Origin: Hahellaceae bacterium
Lineage (GTDB): Bacteria > Pseudomonadota > Gammaproteobacteria > Pseudomonadales > Oleiphilaceae
Assembly: GCA_024234575.1 (NCBI GenBank)
Contig: JACKOB010000004.1
Coordinates: 634,865 to 698,864, forward strand
Length of the DNA: 64,000 nt
Direction: 5' to 3'
Shown here in pieces: positions 38,489 to 47,030 of the stretch (positions within the stretch are counted from its first letter, which is position 1; every line of letters begins with the position of its first letter). The translations under genes and the position numbers were made by a program. The notes beneath the pieces were generated by a model. It did not search any database, was not told where the DNA came from, and saw only the letters and a list, made by a program, of their open reading frames with translations.

Positions 38489-39331
38489 ATGAATCTGATA
38501 GGAAAGAAGTCGGTATTGTTGTTTGGGGGGGTTGCTATCTCCAGCTCAGTACTAGGAGATATCACATCTCTTGATGATGCCACAATGGCATCTGTAACAG
38601 GCCAGGCGGGTATTACTGTAGAGATTAATAGTGCAGAACTCACAATAGGTGAGATTCGATATCAAGATAAAGGTAGTATTGCCGTAAGAGATATTCGTGT
38701 AGGTGGTGCTGACAGAACAAATTTTTTCGATAATCAATGGATACCAACATCTGCAAAGTCAGACAAGCTGGATAATCTCAAGATTGATATTGATATACTC
38801 GCCGATGGTGATTTTGTAGCCATTATGAAACCTGCCGGAACCCATAGTGTTGTTGACTTTGGTATATCAACAGGGGAGTGGTTGTTACAATCTTCTGCGG
38901 GTGTTGATGGTACCCGGTTGATAAATTCACTGGATATTACAGGGTTAGGTATCGATGCAAGGTTGCGTATAGATAATCAAACGTCACACACCTTTATTGA
39001 ATCAACATGGGGTGTTGATGATCTTGATGTGGATTTTGGCTTTCTCGGTGTCCGGGTTGCAAATATGAAAATTGCCGGCAGCAATTATTTTGAGACGCTT
39101 GGTACTTGGGGTGCGGGAAGTGCAGGAATTCTTGATATTGGTGCAGAGTTAGACTTAGAGATTTATACGGCAATTGCTCATGGTGGTCATACCGCGTTAG
39201 GTTTGAATCTAACTAAATTTGAAGCTGATGTGCTGATTCCCGAAATTTATCTTGGTAGTCAACCTAGCATTGGTGCAATAAGTCTTAATAACGTAAGTGT
39301 CACGGCTGAAACTGTTATTTACGGTCACTAA
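38489..39331 (+). CDS. FilA/DUF6160-like exported protein 2, paralogue of the preceding gene
   Basis: A 280-residue exported protein. The signal peptide is followed by LDDATMASVTGQAGITVEI and LTIGEIRYQDKGSI, matching the preceding gene almost position by position. The C-terminus QPSIGAISLNNVSVTAETVI-YGH also matches the paralogue end. The middle differs and is shorter by about 70 residues. Codon use is much more A/T-rich than in its neighbour (ATA, ATT, GAT, TTA), so it is probably expressed less or has a different history. TGGAG precedes the ATG. Confidence 0.76.
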   Translation: MNLIGKKSVLLFGGVAISSSVLGDITSLDDATMASVTGQAGITVEINSAELTIGEIRYQDKGSIAVRDIRVGGADRTNFFDNQWIPTSAKSDKLDNLKIDIDILADGDFVAIMKPAGTHSVVDFGISTGEWLLQSSAGVDGTRLINSLDITGLGIDARLRIDNQTSHTFIESTWGVDDLDVDFGFLGVRVANMKIAGSNYFETLGTWGAGSAGILDIGAELDLEIYTAIAHGGHTALGLNLTKFEADVLIPEIYLGSQPSIGAISLNNVSVTAETVIYGH

Positions 39332-39355
39332 GATTTTTTAGGAAATATGATGGTG

Positions 39356-39394
39356 AGGTACATAAAGATGAGATCGCTCTTACTTTATGTACCT
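39356..39394. terminator. Hairpin between convergent FilA-like gene 2 and exported protein gene
   Basis: A perfect 12-bp stem AGGTACATAAAG/CTTTATGTACCT with a 15-nt loop sits between two convergent genes. It lacks a clear T-tract, so its strength as a terminator is uncertain. Confidence 0.45.
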
Positions 39395-39437
39395 ATTAAC
39401 ATGCAGGTTGAATTGATAAGTAAACATTCCCTTCGCT

Positions 39438-40064
39438 TTAATTTTGTGGAATATCAATAATCAAATCAAACCCACCGCCTTGCCTCGGGGTTAACTGAAT
39501 GGGGCCTTCGTTGACAGCATTAGGTATTTTTATATCTCCGATACCGGGTAAATTACCAAAAGACATTGTCAATTGGTTGTCATCCCGAGAAAGCCCGAGT
39601 TGGTTACCTACAAAGTTATAAGCAAAGTCACCTTCAGGAACAACAAATCCTGGAATATTAGGCATGGGTCGTTCTGCGTAAATGCCTGATACATCTGGAG
39701 GTGGAAGCTGGGAGCTGTTGATTTGTCTTAACACCATCTCTCTTTTAACTTGTTCGTCGTAATTTGCGATGGCAGCATTTAACTGGCGATCTTGTTGGTC
39801 TTTGTTCTCTTCGAATTCTGCTTGCACTTCCGCTTCTGATTTTTCTGCCTCTCCGGGAGATATTGTCAGTGACGTTAGATCTTTTTTACGCTTGCTGTCT
39901 GAATCTGACTTTTGTGCTGGCGTAACAATAATGGTTGTATCTTTAATGAATGTTTCTGTCATCTCATCGCTGGACATTGATTTAACGCCTGCAGTGACAG
40001 TGATAGAGGTAAAAGCAAGCCCTCCGGCTACAACAAATGTGAGCAATGATTTTTGAGTAGTCAT
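39438..40064 (-). CDS. Exported protein of unknown function, convergent with FilA-like gene 2
   Basis: A 208-residue protein if started at ATG 40064 (MTTQKSLLTFVVAGGLAFTS), which gives a clean signal peptide; the longer frame to 40121 adds a basic stretch with no ribosome site. After cleavage near VTAG-VK comes SMSSDEMTETFIKDTTII, which echoes the DDAxM motif at the same place in the two FilA-like proteins. A charged coiled-coil stretch (about 65-115, EAEVQAEFEENKDQQDRQ) and a Pro-rich C-terminal part with LTMSFGNLPGIGDIKIP follow. The family is not recognised. It is probably part of the same surface system. Confidence 0.65.
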   Translation of the reverse strand: MTTQKSLLTFVVAGGLAFTSITVTAGVKSMSSDEMTETFIKDTTIIVTPAQKSDSDSKRKKDLTSLTISPGEAEKSEAEVQAEFEENKDQQDRQLNAAIANYDEQVKREMVLRQINSSQLPPPDVSGIYAERPMPNIPGFVVPEGDFAYNFVGNQLGLSRDDNQLTMSFGNLPGIGDIKIPNAVNEGPIQLTPRQGGGFDLIIDIPQN

Positions 40065-40275
40065 ATGTAATCTCTGTGGTTTTCTATCCCATTGAGTAGT
40101 ATTAGATGTTGGCTTTAGCATTGCAAGTAACGATTTGGAATAAAATGTAACTGTTTATTCTTTAAGCGATCTGCCGCACAGTTTATAACGAAGAAAGCGA
40201 TCATTTGTTGCAAGAAAAAGTATTAGGCTAGACTTAGTATGCACTTATTTTTGCAGCGAGAACTAAAAGGAAGCT

Positions 40276-41223
40276 ATGTCTACCAAATCCGGTGCTGGGG
40301 CGGTATTTAATCGTTGGTTACAAAAGCGTATTCCAAAGACCGAATCCGTTGAACTAAACCAACGGTCGATTTTTGTCTTTCCGACTAAAGCCGGTTTTTA
40401 TGCTGGCGTGCTTTTAGTCGTGATGCTTTTAACGGCGATAAATTACCAAAACAGCATGGTTTATATGCTGGTTTTTCTTATTGCGGTGATGTGTGTGCTT
40501 ACCATTCACTTGTCTTTTTATAACCTGCAAGGTTTAACGGTCACGCGCCTTTTAGTTGAGTCCGCTTTTGCCGGTGACAATTTACTAGTCACGTTTTCTC
40601 TAAGCAGCAAAAAAGATAAGCCCTACTACGGGGTATGGTTGTCATGGCCGAATGAAAGCGAAGTGTTGGCTAATGTCTTAGCCTGCGAAGTAACTACTGT
40701 GCAATTAACGCTGGCCACACAGCAGCGCGGCACACTTATAGCCCCAAGGGTATTGATTGAGTCTGTTTACCCGTTTGGTTTAATCAGGGTGTGGTCTTGG
40801 TTGGATCTTGACGTGAAAGGCATCGTTTATCCTAAAAGCATCAAAGGTGAGCCTATTCCCGCGTCAATCTCAGAGGGGGGCGATGGTGAGGTAAATATGC
40901 ATGCAGGGAGTGATCTTTTTAATGGGCTACGTAATTTTAATCGTGGTGACTCACTGAAACATGTCGCCTGGAAACAATTTGCCAGACAGGGTGAATTGTT
41001 GACCAAAGAGTTTGAGTCGCCCAGAACACAAAGCAATGTTTTTTCTCTGGAAGACTACGGGCATGCTTCAATTGAAGCGGCCTTGTCGCACTTATGCTTC
41101 GATGTTCTTAATGCTGAGGCACGGGGAGAATTCTACGCGCTCAATCTTAAAGGAGATTGTACGGAAATGAAGAAGGGGGCTGAGCACCTTCAAATGTGCC
41201 TGCAAAAACTGGCGTTATATTAA
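40276..41223 (+). CDS. DUF58 domain protein, partner of TgpA
   Basis: A 315-residue protein with two close membrane segments near the N-terminus (about 38-80, AGVLLVVMLLTAINYQN and YMLVFLIAVMCVLTIHLSFY). A cytoplasmic DUF58 domain follows, with the signature NFNRGDSLKHVAWKQFARQG and LLTKEFESP. DUF58 proteins are encoded with MoxR ATPases and TgpA-type transglutaminases; their biochemical role is not settled. The start is ATG 40276 with AAGGAAG upstream. It is followed after 48 bp by tgpA. The MoxR gene usually adjacent is missing here. Confidence 0.87.
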   Translation: MSTKSGAGAVFNRWLQKRIPKTESVELNQRSIFVFPTKAGFYAGVLLVVMLLTAINYQNSMVYMLVFLIAVMCVLTIHLSFYNLQGLTVTRLLVESAFAGDNLLVTFSLSSKKDKPYYGVWLSWPNESEVLANVLACEVTTVQLTLATQQRGTLIAPRVLIESVYPFGLIRVWSWLDLDVKGIVYPKSIKGEPIPASISEGGDGEVNMHAGSDLFNGLRNFNRGDSLKHVAWKQFARQGELLTKEFESPRTQSNVFSLEDYGHASIEAALSHLCFDVLNAEARGEFYALNLKGDCTEMKKGAEHLQMCLQKLALY

Positions 41224-41271
41224 CGGGCAAATGCAGTTTATGCTGCAAAACTGATGATGGTGTAGAGACTG

Positions 41272-43302
41272 ATGTTTGGATTGTTTAGCAAATCAAAGCT
41301 GGAAAGTTCGCTGGTGCCACATCGATTGATGAAGCTCATTGTCTTTGCTTATATCGCTTTGCTTGCGCCCCATTTTGAGCGAATCCCTCTTGCCGCTATC
41401 ATTTATATTGCCCTCATTGTGAGTTGGCGTTTGTTGAATATTTATATCAATTTTCCGCTTCCCGGTGTATTTGCCAAAGTTTTGCTCGTTGTTGCCATGG
41501 TCAGTTTGTTAATTGTGAACTTCGCGGTCAGTTTAAGCGTAAATTCAGCGGTCGCGTTTTTCGCCATTGTTCTGGGTCTTAAACTGCTTGAGATCAAAAA
41601 GGCTGATGCTTTGTACCCCTATATATTTCTACTTATGTATTTAGCCGCGACACAGTTCTTATTTGAACAGCACTTATTCGTTGTGTTGTATCAGGTTTTT
41701 TGCATTGGCGCGTTGTTTTATATCCTGCTGTTAATGCATTCTCCCAATGGTGTAGTGGCCAGTGATGGTGTTTTTTCTATCGGCAAAATGCTGATGGTGG
41801 CCGCACCATTTGTCGTTATTATATTTTTGTTTTTCCCCCGCATGGCGCCTTTATGGAGTGTCCCGTTAGATTCAGGCAGTGCACGCACCGGTATTTCCGA
41901 TGAAATGTCCCCAGGGGACATCGCAAATCTGGCTCAATCTGACGAACGGGCGTTCAGAGTTAAGTTTAAGGGGGATACACCTCCACCCAGAGAGTTGTAT
42001 TGGAAAGGGTTGGTGCTGGACATTTTTGACGGACAGAGATGGTCAAGCTCAGAGAATAATTTTATAACGAAAATTGGCCGTGTTCCGGATATTCGTCTGC
42101 AGAAAGATGTGTCGAGTCTGTCGTATCAAGTAACCATTGAAGCCACGAATCAGCTTTGGGGTTTCTCGCTTGCTGATCCGTTGCCAGCGAGCAACAACAT
42201 ATACGTCTCAACGGATGGTTTGGTACGTTTTCGTGAAATGCTTCTTAATACGTCAGTTTACCAGGTGGATCATGCACCTTTGGCAACAAGCCTAGGTAAA
42301 TCCAGCCTGACTTATGCCGATCAACAACGATTTTTACAAATACCTCGAACGAATAATGCCAGAACAAAGGCCTGGGTGGGTGATCAGCTAAACAAACTCG
42401 GAAGTATTGAAGCTGTGTTCGCATCGCTGTTAGAGAAAATTGCCACTGAAAACTATCGTTATTCGTTGCAGCCGCCAAGGTTGGGAGACAATTTTGTCGA
42501 TGAGTTTCTTTTCGATAGCAAGGTAGGGTTTTGTGCGCATTATGCCAGTGCCACGGCTTATATTGCGCGCCTTTTAGGAATCCCATCAAGAGTGGTAATT
42601 GGCTATCAAGGGGGGGAATACATCACCCAGGGTGATTATGTAGTTGTTCATCAGTATGACGCCCATGCCTGGGTTGAAGTATGGCAGCACGGCAAAGGCT
42701 GGCTAAGGGTTGACCCCACCGCTTACGTATCTCCAGACCGGATAGAGCGCGGTATACGCGAGGCGACCCGTGAAGAAGGTGGGTTTCTGGCAGACAATAT
42801 TTTTTCTGCTGCCCGCTACAATGACTTTGGTTTTGTCCGGTGGGCGCGGCAGCGTATGGATATGGCCAATTACTATTGGCAGCAAAAAGTAGTGGGTTAT
42901 TCTGGTGACAATCAAAGCTCGCTGATGATGGAATGGTTTAATAGTAATAGCATTGAGTTGATGGCCTCACTGATGGCAGGTTGCTCTCTTGTTGTGTTTT
43001 TATTGCTGTTGTTGATTAAACACCGCCAGTGGCTGCTGTCGTTTTTTCATCGCAGCAGCTATTACGAAACGTTTTGTCAGTTGTTTGCCGCAGCAGGCTT
43101 TCCGCGCGCGCCAGGGGAGGGGCCAAAGAAATATGCGCAGCGGCTAAGACAAAGCGTGCCCGATGCTGCCCCGCAGATTGACTTTATAACGAACGTATTT
43201 ATTACTCAGACATTCAAAGCTTCTGGCGATAAAAGCGCGCCGACAAATATAAATAAAATGATTCAGGTGCAGCTCTTGCAGTTAAAGAAGAAGTTAAAGT
43301 AG
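41272..43302 (+). CDS. tgpA: Membrane-bound transglutaminase-like protein TgpA
   Basis: A 676-residue inner-membrane protein. About five or six N-terminal hydrophobic segments (to about residue 195, DUF3488) are followed by a large periplasmic transglutaminase-like domain and a further membrane segment (about 563-582), then a cytoplasmic tail (DUF4129-like). The catalytic triad is Cys421 (VGFCAHYASA), His465 (YDAHAWVEVW) and Asp481 (RVDPTAY). The Pseudomonas aeruginosa homologue TgpA is reported essential. It pairs with DUF58 upstream. The holB start follows after about 140 bp. Confidence 0.92.
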   Translation: MFGLFSKSKLESSLVPHRLMKLIVFAYIALLAPHFERIPLAAIIYIALIVSWRLLNIYINFPLPGVFAKVLLVVAMVSLLIVNFAVSLSVNSAVAFFAIVLGLKLLEIKKADALYPYIFLLMYLAATQFLFEQHLFVVLYQVFCIGALFYILLLMHSPNGVVASDGVFSIGKMLMVAAPFVVIIFLFFPRMAPLWSVPLDSGSARTGISDEMSPGDIANLAQSDERAFRVKFKGDTPPPRELYWKGLVLDIFDGQRWSSSENNFITKIGRVPDIRLQKDVSSLSYQVTIEATNQLWGFSLADPLPASNNIYVSTDGLVRFREMLLNTSVYQVDHAPLATSLGKSSLTYADQQRFLQIPRTNNARTKAWVGDQLNKLGSIEAVFASLLEKIATENYRYSLQPPRLGDNFVDEFLFDSKVGFCAHYASATAYIARLLGIPSRVVIGYQGGEYITQGDYVVVHQYDAHAWVEVWQHGKGWLRVDPTAYVSPDRIERGIREATREEGGFLADNIFSAARYNDFGFVRWARQRMDMANYYWQQKVVGYSGDNQSSLMMEWFNSNSIELMASLMAGCSLVVFLLLLLIKHRQWLLSFFHRSSYYETFCQLFAAAGFPRAPGEGPKKYAQRLRQSVPDAAPQIDFITNVFITQTFKASGDKSAPTNINKMIQVQLLQLKKKLK

Positions 43303-43443
43303 TAAACAAGTGCATCGCACAGGTTATTGCAGGGTTGTTGATAGCCTTTTCGTGTAGGCGATGCTAAACATTCAATTTTGCTCATCGCCCCCTTGTGTTA
43401 ATCTTCTGCGTTTATTGTGACACAAGCTTTAGGAAGGTTATTT

Positions 43444-44487
43444 TTGACAGAGTATGCTGCAAATATAGAGATCGAAAATTTGCCTTGGTTACTTCCGGTG
43501 TGGCAAAAATTAGTTGACCGGATCAGGCAAAACAGGCTACCGCACGCGTTGATGCTTAAGGGCGTTTCGGGTTTGGGCAAGCGTTTACTCGCAGATCAGC
43601 TGGCGGCACGCATGCTCTGTATGCAAAATGAAACATATGCTTGCGGGTCTTGCAAAAGCTGCCAGTTAGTGGCGGCAGGCAGCCACAGTGATTTGCTGGT
43701 TTGTGCGCCAGAAGATGAAAGCAAAGTTATCAAGGTGGACCAGGTTCGGCTGTTAAATGATTTTGTGTCGCAAAGCCCTCACGTATCTGCTGTAAAGGTG
43801 GTAATTCTTGACCCTGCCTCAGCGCTGAATCAGAACGCCGCCAATGCCTTATTAAAAAACCTGGAAGAGCCCAGTGGCAGAGTCATCTATATCATATTGG
43901 ATCACCTCGCGGGCAACGTTTTGCCAACCATTCGTTCTCGTTGTCAGGTTGTAGACATTCGGCCACCCTCCGAAACTGACTTGGTCGACTGGATAAATCA
44001 GCATCTCCCAACTTCACACGACTCACCCATTACAGAAGACACTATTGCCGATGTCATGCAATTGGCTTCAGGTGCACCTTTGGCGCTAAAGCAATTAATG
44101 GCTGAAGAGGCGCATCTAAAGCAGCGCGAGCTAATCACCTCGCTGGGTGGTGTTTTAAAGAACAAAGTGACACCCGTTGATGCCGCTAAAGTTTGGTTAA
44201 CCATTCCCATGATGAAGCTGATAGCATGGCAAATCGCATGGCTGGATAACATTATTCGTTACCAGTTAACTAAAGATCGCTCTATGCTTAAACCCGCATC
44301 AGCAGTGGATATGTTTAAATATCTCGCTGACTCCATTCCTTGCGATCATTTATTTGAGTTAAGGCAGCTGATATTGGACGCACAGATGGGGCTAAACTCA
44401 AACTTGAACGAATCACTGTTAGTAGAAGATTTATTAATTAAGTGGAAAGCGCTGATGGGTTTTCGCCAGAAAAAATCCGCAAGTTAG
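43444..44487 (+). CDS. holB: DNA polymerase III delta' subunit HolB
   Basis: A 347-residue clamp-loader subunit. The degenerate P-loop GVSGLGKRLLADQLA lacks the full Walker Lys-Thr pattern, as normal for delta'. The zinc module cysteines are in LCMQNETYACGSCKSC, and the AAA sensor region is ANALLKNLEEPSGRVIYI. TTG at 43444 is chosen because AGGAAGG lies at 43431-43437; the GTG at 43417 has no ribosome site. Delta' helps load the beta clamp. The usual upstream tmk is absent; pilZ and tatD follow as in Pseudomonas. Confidence 0.9.
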   Translation: MTEYAANIEIENLPWLLPVWQKLVDRIRQNRLPHALMLKGVSGLGKRLLADQLAARMLCMQNETYACGSCKSCQLVAAGSHSDLLVCAPEDESKVIKVDQVRLLNDFVSQSPHVSAVKVVILDPASALNQNAANALLKNLEEPSGRVIYIILDHLAGNVLPTIRSRCQVVDIRPPSETDLVDWINQHLPTSHDSPITEDTIADVMQLASGAPLALKQLMAEEAHLKQRELITSLGGVLKNKVTPVDAAKVWLTIPMMKLIAWQIAWLDNIIRYQLTKDRSMLKPASAVDMFKYLADSIPCDHLFELRQLILDAQMGLNSNLNESLLVEDLLIKWKALMGFRQKKSAS

Positions 44488-44585
44488 CGAATGACAGATA
44501 CTTTATTTTTAGGAAATTAGTTGTAAAAACAAAATACTGTATTACTTTTTAAGTAATCGATATTCATTTCAATATAGGTACGTTT

Positions 44586-44936
44586 ATGCCGCCAGGATTA
44601 GGTGCCCGTCACGGGATTCTGACCCTCACCATTAAAGATAAGGCTGTTTTATACGCGGCTTACATGCCATTTATTAAAAATGGCGGGCTGTTTATTCCTA
44701 CAGCTAAAAATTATCATCTGGGTGATGAGGTATTTTTACTGTTAAATTTAATGGACGAACCAGAAAAAATACCAGTGGCAGGTAAAGTATGCTGGATCAC
44801 GCCCAAAGGCGCTCAGGGTAACCGTGCCGCAGGCATAGGTGTACAGTTTAATTCTGAAGACGAAATGGCCAAAAACAAAATAGAAACCTATCTTGCCGGG
44901 GCGTTAACTTCAGATCGACAAACCCATACGATGTAA
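44586..44936 (+). CDS. pilZ: PilZ domain protein of the holB-pilZ-tatD block
   Basis: A 116-residue PilZ-domain protein. It starts PPGLGARHGILTLTIKD, and has YMPFIKNGGLFIP, GDEVFLLLNLMDEPEKIPVA and GIGVQFNSED. It lacks the canonical RxxxR and DxSxxG c-di-GMP-binding motifs, like Pseudomonas PilZ itself, which instead binds the PilB ATPase and FimX for type IV pilus extension. Location between holB and tatD is the conserved site for that orthologue. Confidence 0.88.
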   Translation: MPPGLGARHGILTLTIKDKAVLYAAYMPFIKNGGLFIPTAKNYHLGDEVFLLLNLMDEPEKIPVAGKVCWITPKGAQGNRAAGIGVQFNSEDEMAKNKIETYLAGALTSDRQTHTM

Positions 44937-45024
44937 GCTTATTGTTGTATCACATCATTTACGCTTTTCTGTACAACCCTCGGAGAAACTAGCCCCGACG
45001 TTACTGTCTTATTGGCATCGGGAC

Positions 45025-45038
45025 TAACTGATCAGTTA
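45025..45038. repeat. 14-bp perfect palindrome upstream of tatD
   Basis: TAACTGATCAGTTA is fully palindromic and lies 76 bp before the tatD start. It could be an operator half-site pair or the tip of a hairpin; no matching regulator is recognised. Confidence 0.3.
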
Positions 45039-45113
45039 ACCAGCTCGTCTGTACTGCATGATTTTGCTATCATAGCGCCTCATTTTTTTAGTTAGATATT
45101 ATTGGGCGGCGCT

Positions 45114-45884
45114 ATGTTTGTTGATTCACACTGTCATTTAGATCGATTAAACCTTAAGCACTATGAGGGCTCTCTTGATTTGGCGTTGGCGAAGGCGAGA
45201 GAAGTCGGCGTCAGTAAAATGCTTTGTGTCTGTATTGACCTTGAGCATCTTGATGATGTGATGCAGATCGCCGAAGCGCATCCTGATATTTATGCTTCTG
45301 TAGGTGTACACCCCTCACACAATGATGGCGAAGATCCAGACGCACAAAGATTGGTAACCTTAAGCCGCCACGAAAAAGTGGTGGCAATCGGTGAAACCGG
45401 TCTTGATTACTTCTACGGTAAAGATAACAAATCTGCTCAAAAGGCTCGATTTACAGAGCATTTAAAAGCTGGGTCGATAAGCAAAAAGCCGGTGATAATA
45501 CACACTCGTGATGCGCGAGAAGATACCATCGACTTAATGTCTCAATATGCAGACAAGCAATCGGCTGGCGTTATGCATTGTTTTACCGAGACCAAAGAGA
45601 TGGCAGAGGCTGCCTTGGCACTAAATTTCTATATTTCGTTTTCGGGTATTATTACTTTTAAAAATGCCGATGATTTACGAGAAGTCGTCAAGTATGTACC
45701 TATCGAGCGGCTGTTAATCGAAACAGACTCACCGTATCTGGCGCCGGTGCCTTACCGAGGTAAATCTAACGAACCCGCCTATGTAAGCGAAGTGGCAAAA
45801 CAAGTAGCCAGCTTAAAAGGGCTAAGTGTTGAAGATGTCGCCCGCATTACCAGCGATAATTTTACTAACTTGTTTGGTGTCTAA
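45114..45884 (+). CDS. tatD: TatD-family metal-dependent hydrolase (deoxyribonuclease)
   Basis: A 256-residue TIM-barrel hydrolase. Metal ligands are visible in order: HxH in FVDSHCHLDRL, Glu in VVAIGETGLDYFYG, His in KPVIIHTRDAREDT, His in GVMHCFTE, and Asp in LIETDSPYLAPVPYRGK. The family members act as 3'-5' exonucleases on DNA. The ATG at 45114 is used; a TTG at 45102 in frame adds four residues without a family match. It closes the holB-pilZ-tatD block. The 177-bp gap after pilZ suggests its own promoter. Confidence 0.92.
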   Translation: MFVDSHCHLDRLNLKHYEGSLDLALAKAREVGVSKMLCVCIDLEHLDDVMQIAEAHPDIYASVGVHPSHNDGEDPDAQRLVTLSRHEKVVAIGETGLDYFYGKDNKSAQKARFTEHLKAGSISKKPVIIHTRDAREDTIDLMSQYADKQSAGVMHCFTETKEMAEAALALNFYISFSGIITFKNADDLREVVKYVPIERLLIETDSPYLAPVPYRGKSNEPAYVSEVAKQVASLKGLSVEDVARITSDNFTNLFGV

Positions 45885-45937
45885 CATTATTACTTTGTTA
45901 GTGCGTAAACTGTTTATTCTGATGCTGCTTATCGTCG

Positions 45938-46882
45938 TTACCTTGTCATTTTTTTTACGAAAACGACAACAAATAACGCCAGGGTAAAACTGCCGATAAA
46001 CGCTTCACTCGCCGCAAACAATCTCGTTATGCCTGTGGGGGCGAGATCACCATATCCAAGGGTTGTGAAAGTCACCACGCTAAAGTAACTACAACGCAAA
46101 AAGTTAATAAAGTTGTCATAGAAGGAAAAGTGAGGGTAATAGCGTATCAGTTCACCAGATTCTGTTATGCCAGAGAAGAAATAGATGGTGGCAAATAAAC
46201 AAATCGCCAACATTGAAAAAACGATCACCCTGAAGGGTTGCTCTCCATAGCCACAAAATATATCGACCATTTTCGATATGCATCGATCGAATGAATATTT
46301 AGGCATTTGGTAGCGTCGCATTACCATCTCACGCTGAAAGAACACCCCGGCAGTTTCGAATAACCCCTGGGACTCGGTTACTTTGCGCAAGTGGCGATAA
46401 ACTTCTTCAGCTTGCTGATAATAGTCGTTTTTTTCTTTGACGGTGCGGGCACGTTTGGCCAGCTTCTCTTGCAAAAGCTCTTTGTCCCAGGACACGTTTT
46501 CAAGCTTGGTATTTTCAAAGTTGGTACCGAGCAGGTTACAGTTTGAAAAATTAGCACAATGCAGGTTGGCGCCGTTGAAATTCGCTTTCATCAGTGAGCT
46601 GTCACTAAAGTTCGTATTAAAAAAATGGCCGCCGGAGAGGTCTGCCCGATAGAGGTCTGAGTGACTTAGGGTGAAACCTGTATGACTGCCTGGATTAACC
46701 AGGTTCAGACCGGCGAGATTTGCCCGTCGTAGCTTGAATCTTAGCATTGGAACCCCCGTATGGGCGCGCTGCTCCAGCTTTTCTATTAAATCCGGGGTCT
46801 GTTTGTCTGCGTTATCATTGGTCCAAAATGTTTCGTCAATGCTGGCGACATCTGACTGTGTTTCTGCTGGCGACACATTCAT
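45938..46882 (-). CDS. Pentapeptide-repeat two-TM potassium channel
   Basis: A 314-residue protein starting at ATG 46882, with GGAG 8 nt upstream. After a polar N-terminus come pentapeptide repeats (about residues 45-130: LRRANLAGLNL, SDLYRADLSGGHF, LMKANFNGANLHCANFSNCN). A charged linker follows (LAKRARTVKEKNDYYQQAEE), and then a two-TM ion channel module at the C-terminus (about 215-310). The selectivity filter reads FTTLGYGDLAP, which is the potassium signature. The linker contains HLRKVTESQGLFETAGVFF, reminiscent of regulatory domains in such channels. The repeat beta-helix may mediate multimerisation or bind a partner. The gene diverges from the hydrolase at 47031. Confidence 0.85.
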   Translation of the reverse strand: MNVSPAETQSDVASIDETFWTNDNADKQTPDLIEKLEQRAHTGVPMLRFKLRRANLAGLNLVNPGSHTGFTLSHSDLYRADLSGGHFFNTNFSDSSLMKANFNGANLHCANFSNCNLLGTNFENTKLENVSWDKELLQEKLAKRARTVKEKNDYYQQAEEVYRHLRKVTESQGLFETAGVFFQREMVMRRYQMPKYSFDRCISKMVDIFCGYGEQPFRVIVFSMLAICLFATIYFFSGITESGELIRYYPHFSFYDNFINFLRCSYFSVVTFTTLGYGDLAPTGITRLFAASEAFIGSFTLALFVVVFVKKMTR

Positions 46883-47030
46883 GGGGTATCTCCGCGAGGA
46901 AGCTGCAATGCTGTAAATAAAATATAGTGCCATCGTGCTGTTTAGTATAGTAAGGTTGCAAAACGCTTTAGCGAGTCACGCCGTGCGCCTTTGTCGTGAC
47001 CGCTGTCAGACTGGCACAAGGTGCAGAGAG

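Noticed and set aside
43312..43364. GCATCGC/GCGATGC inverted repeat after tgpA
   Set aside because: Only 7 bp with a 39-nt loop and no T-tract; likely chance.
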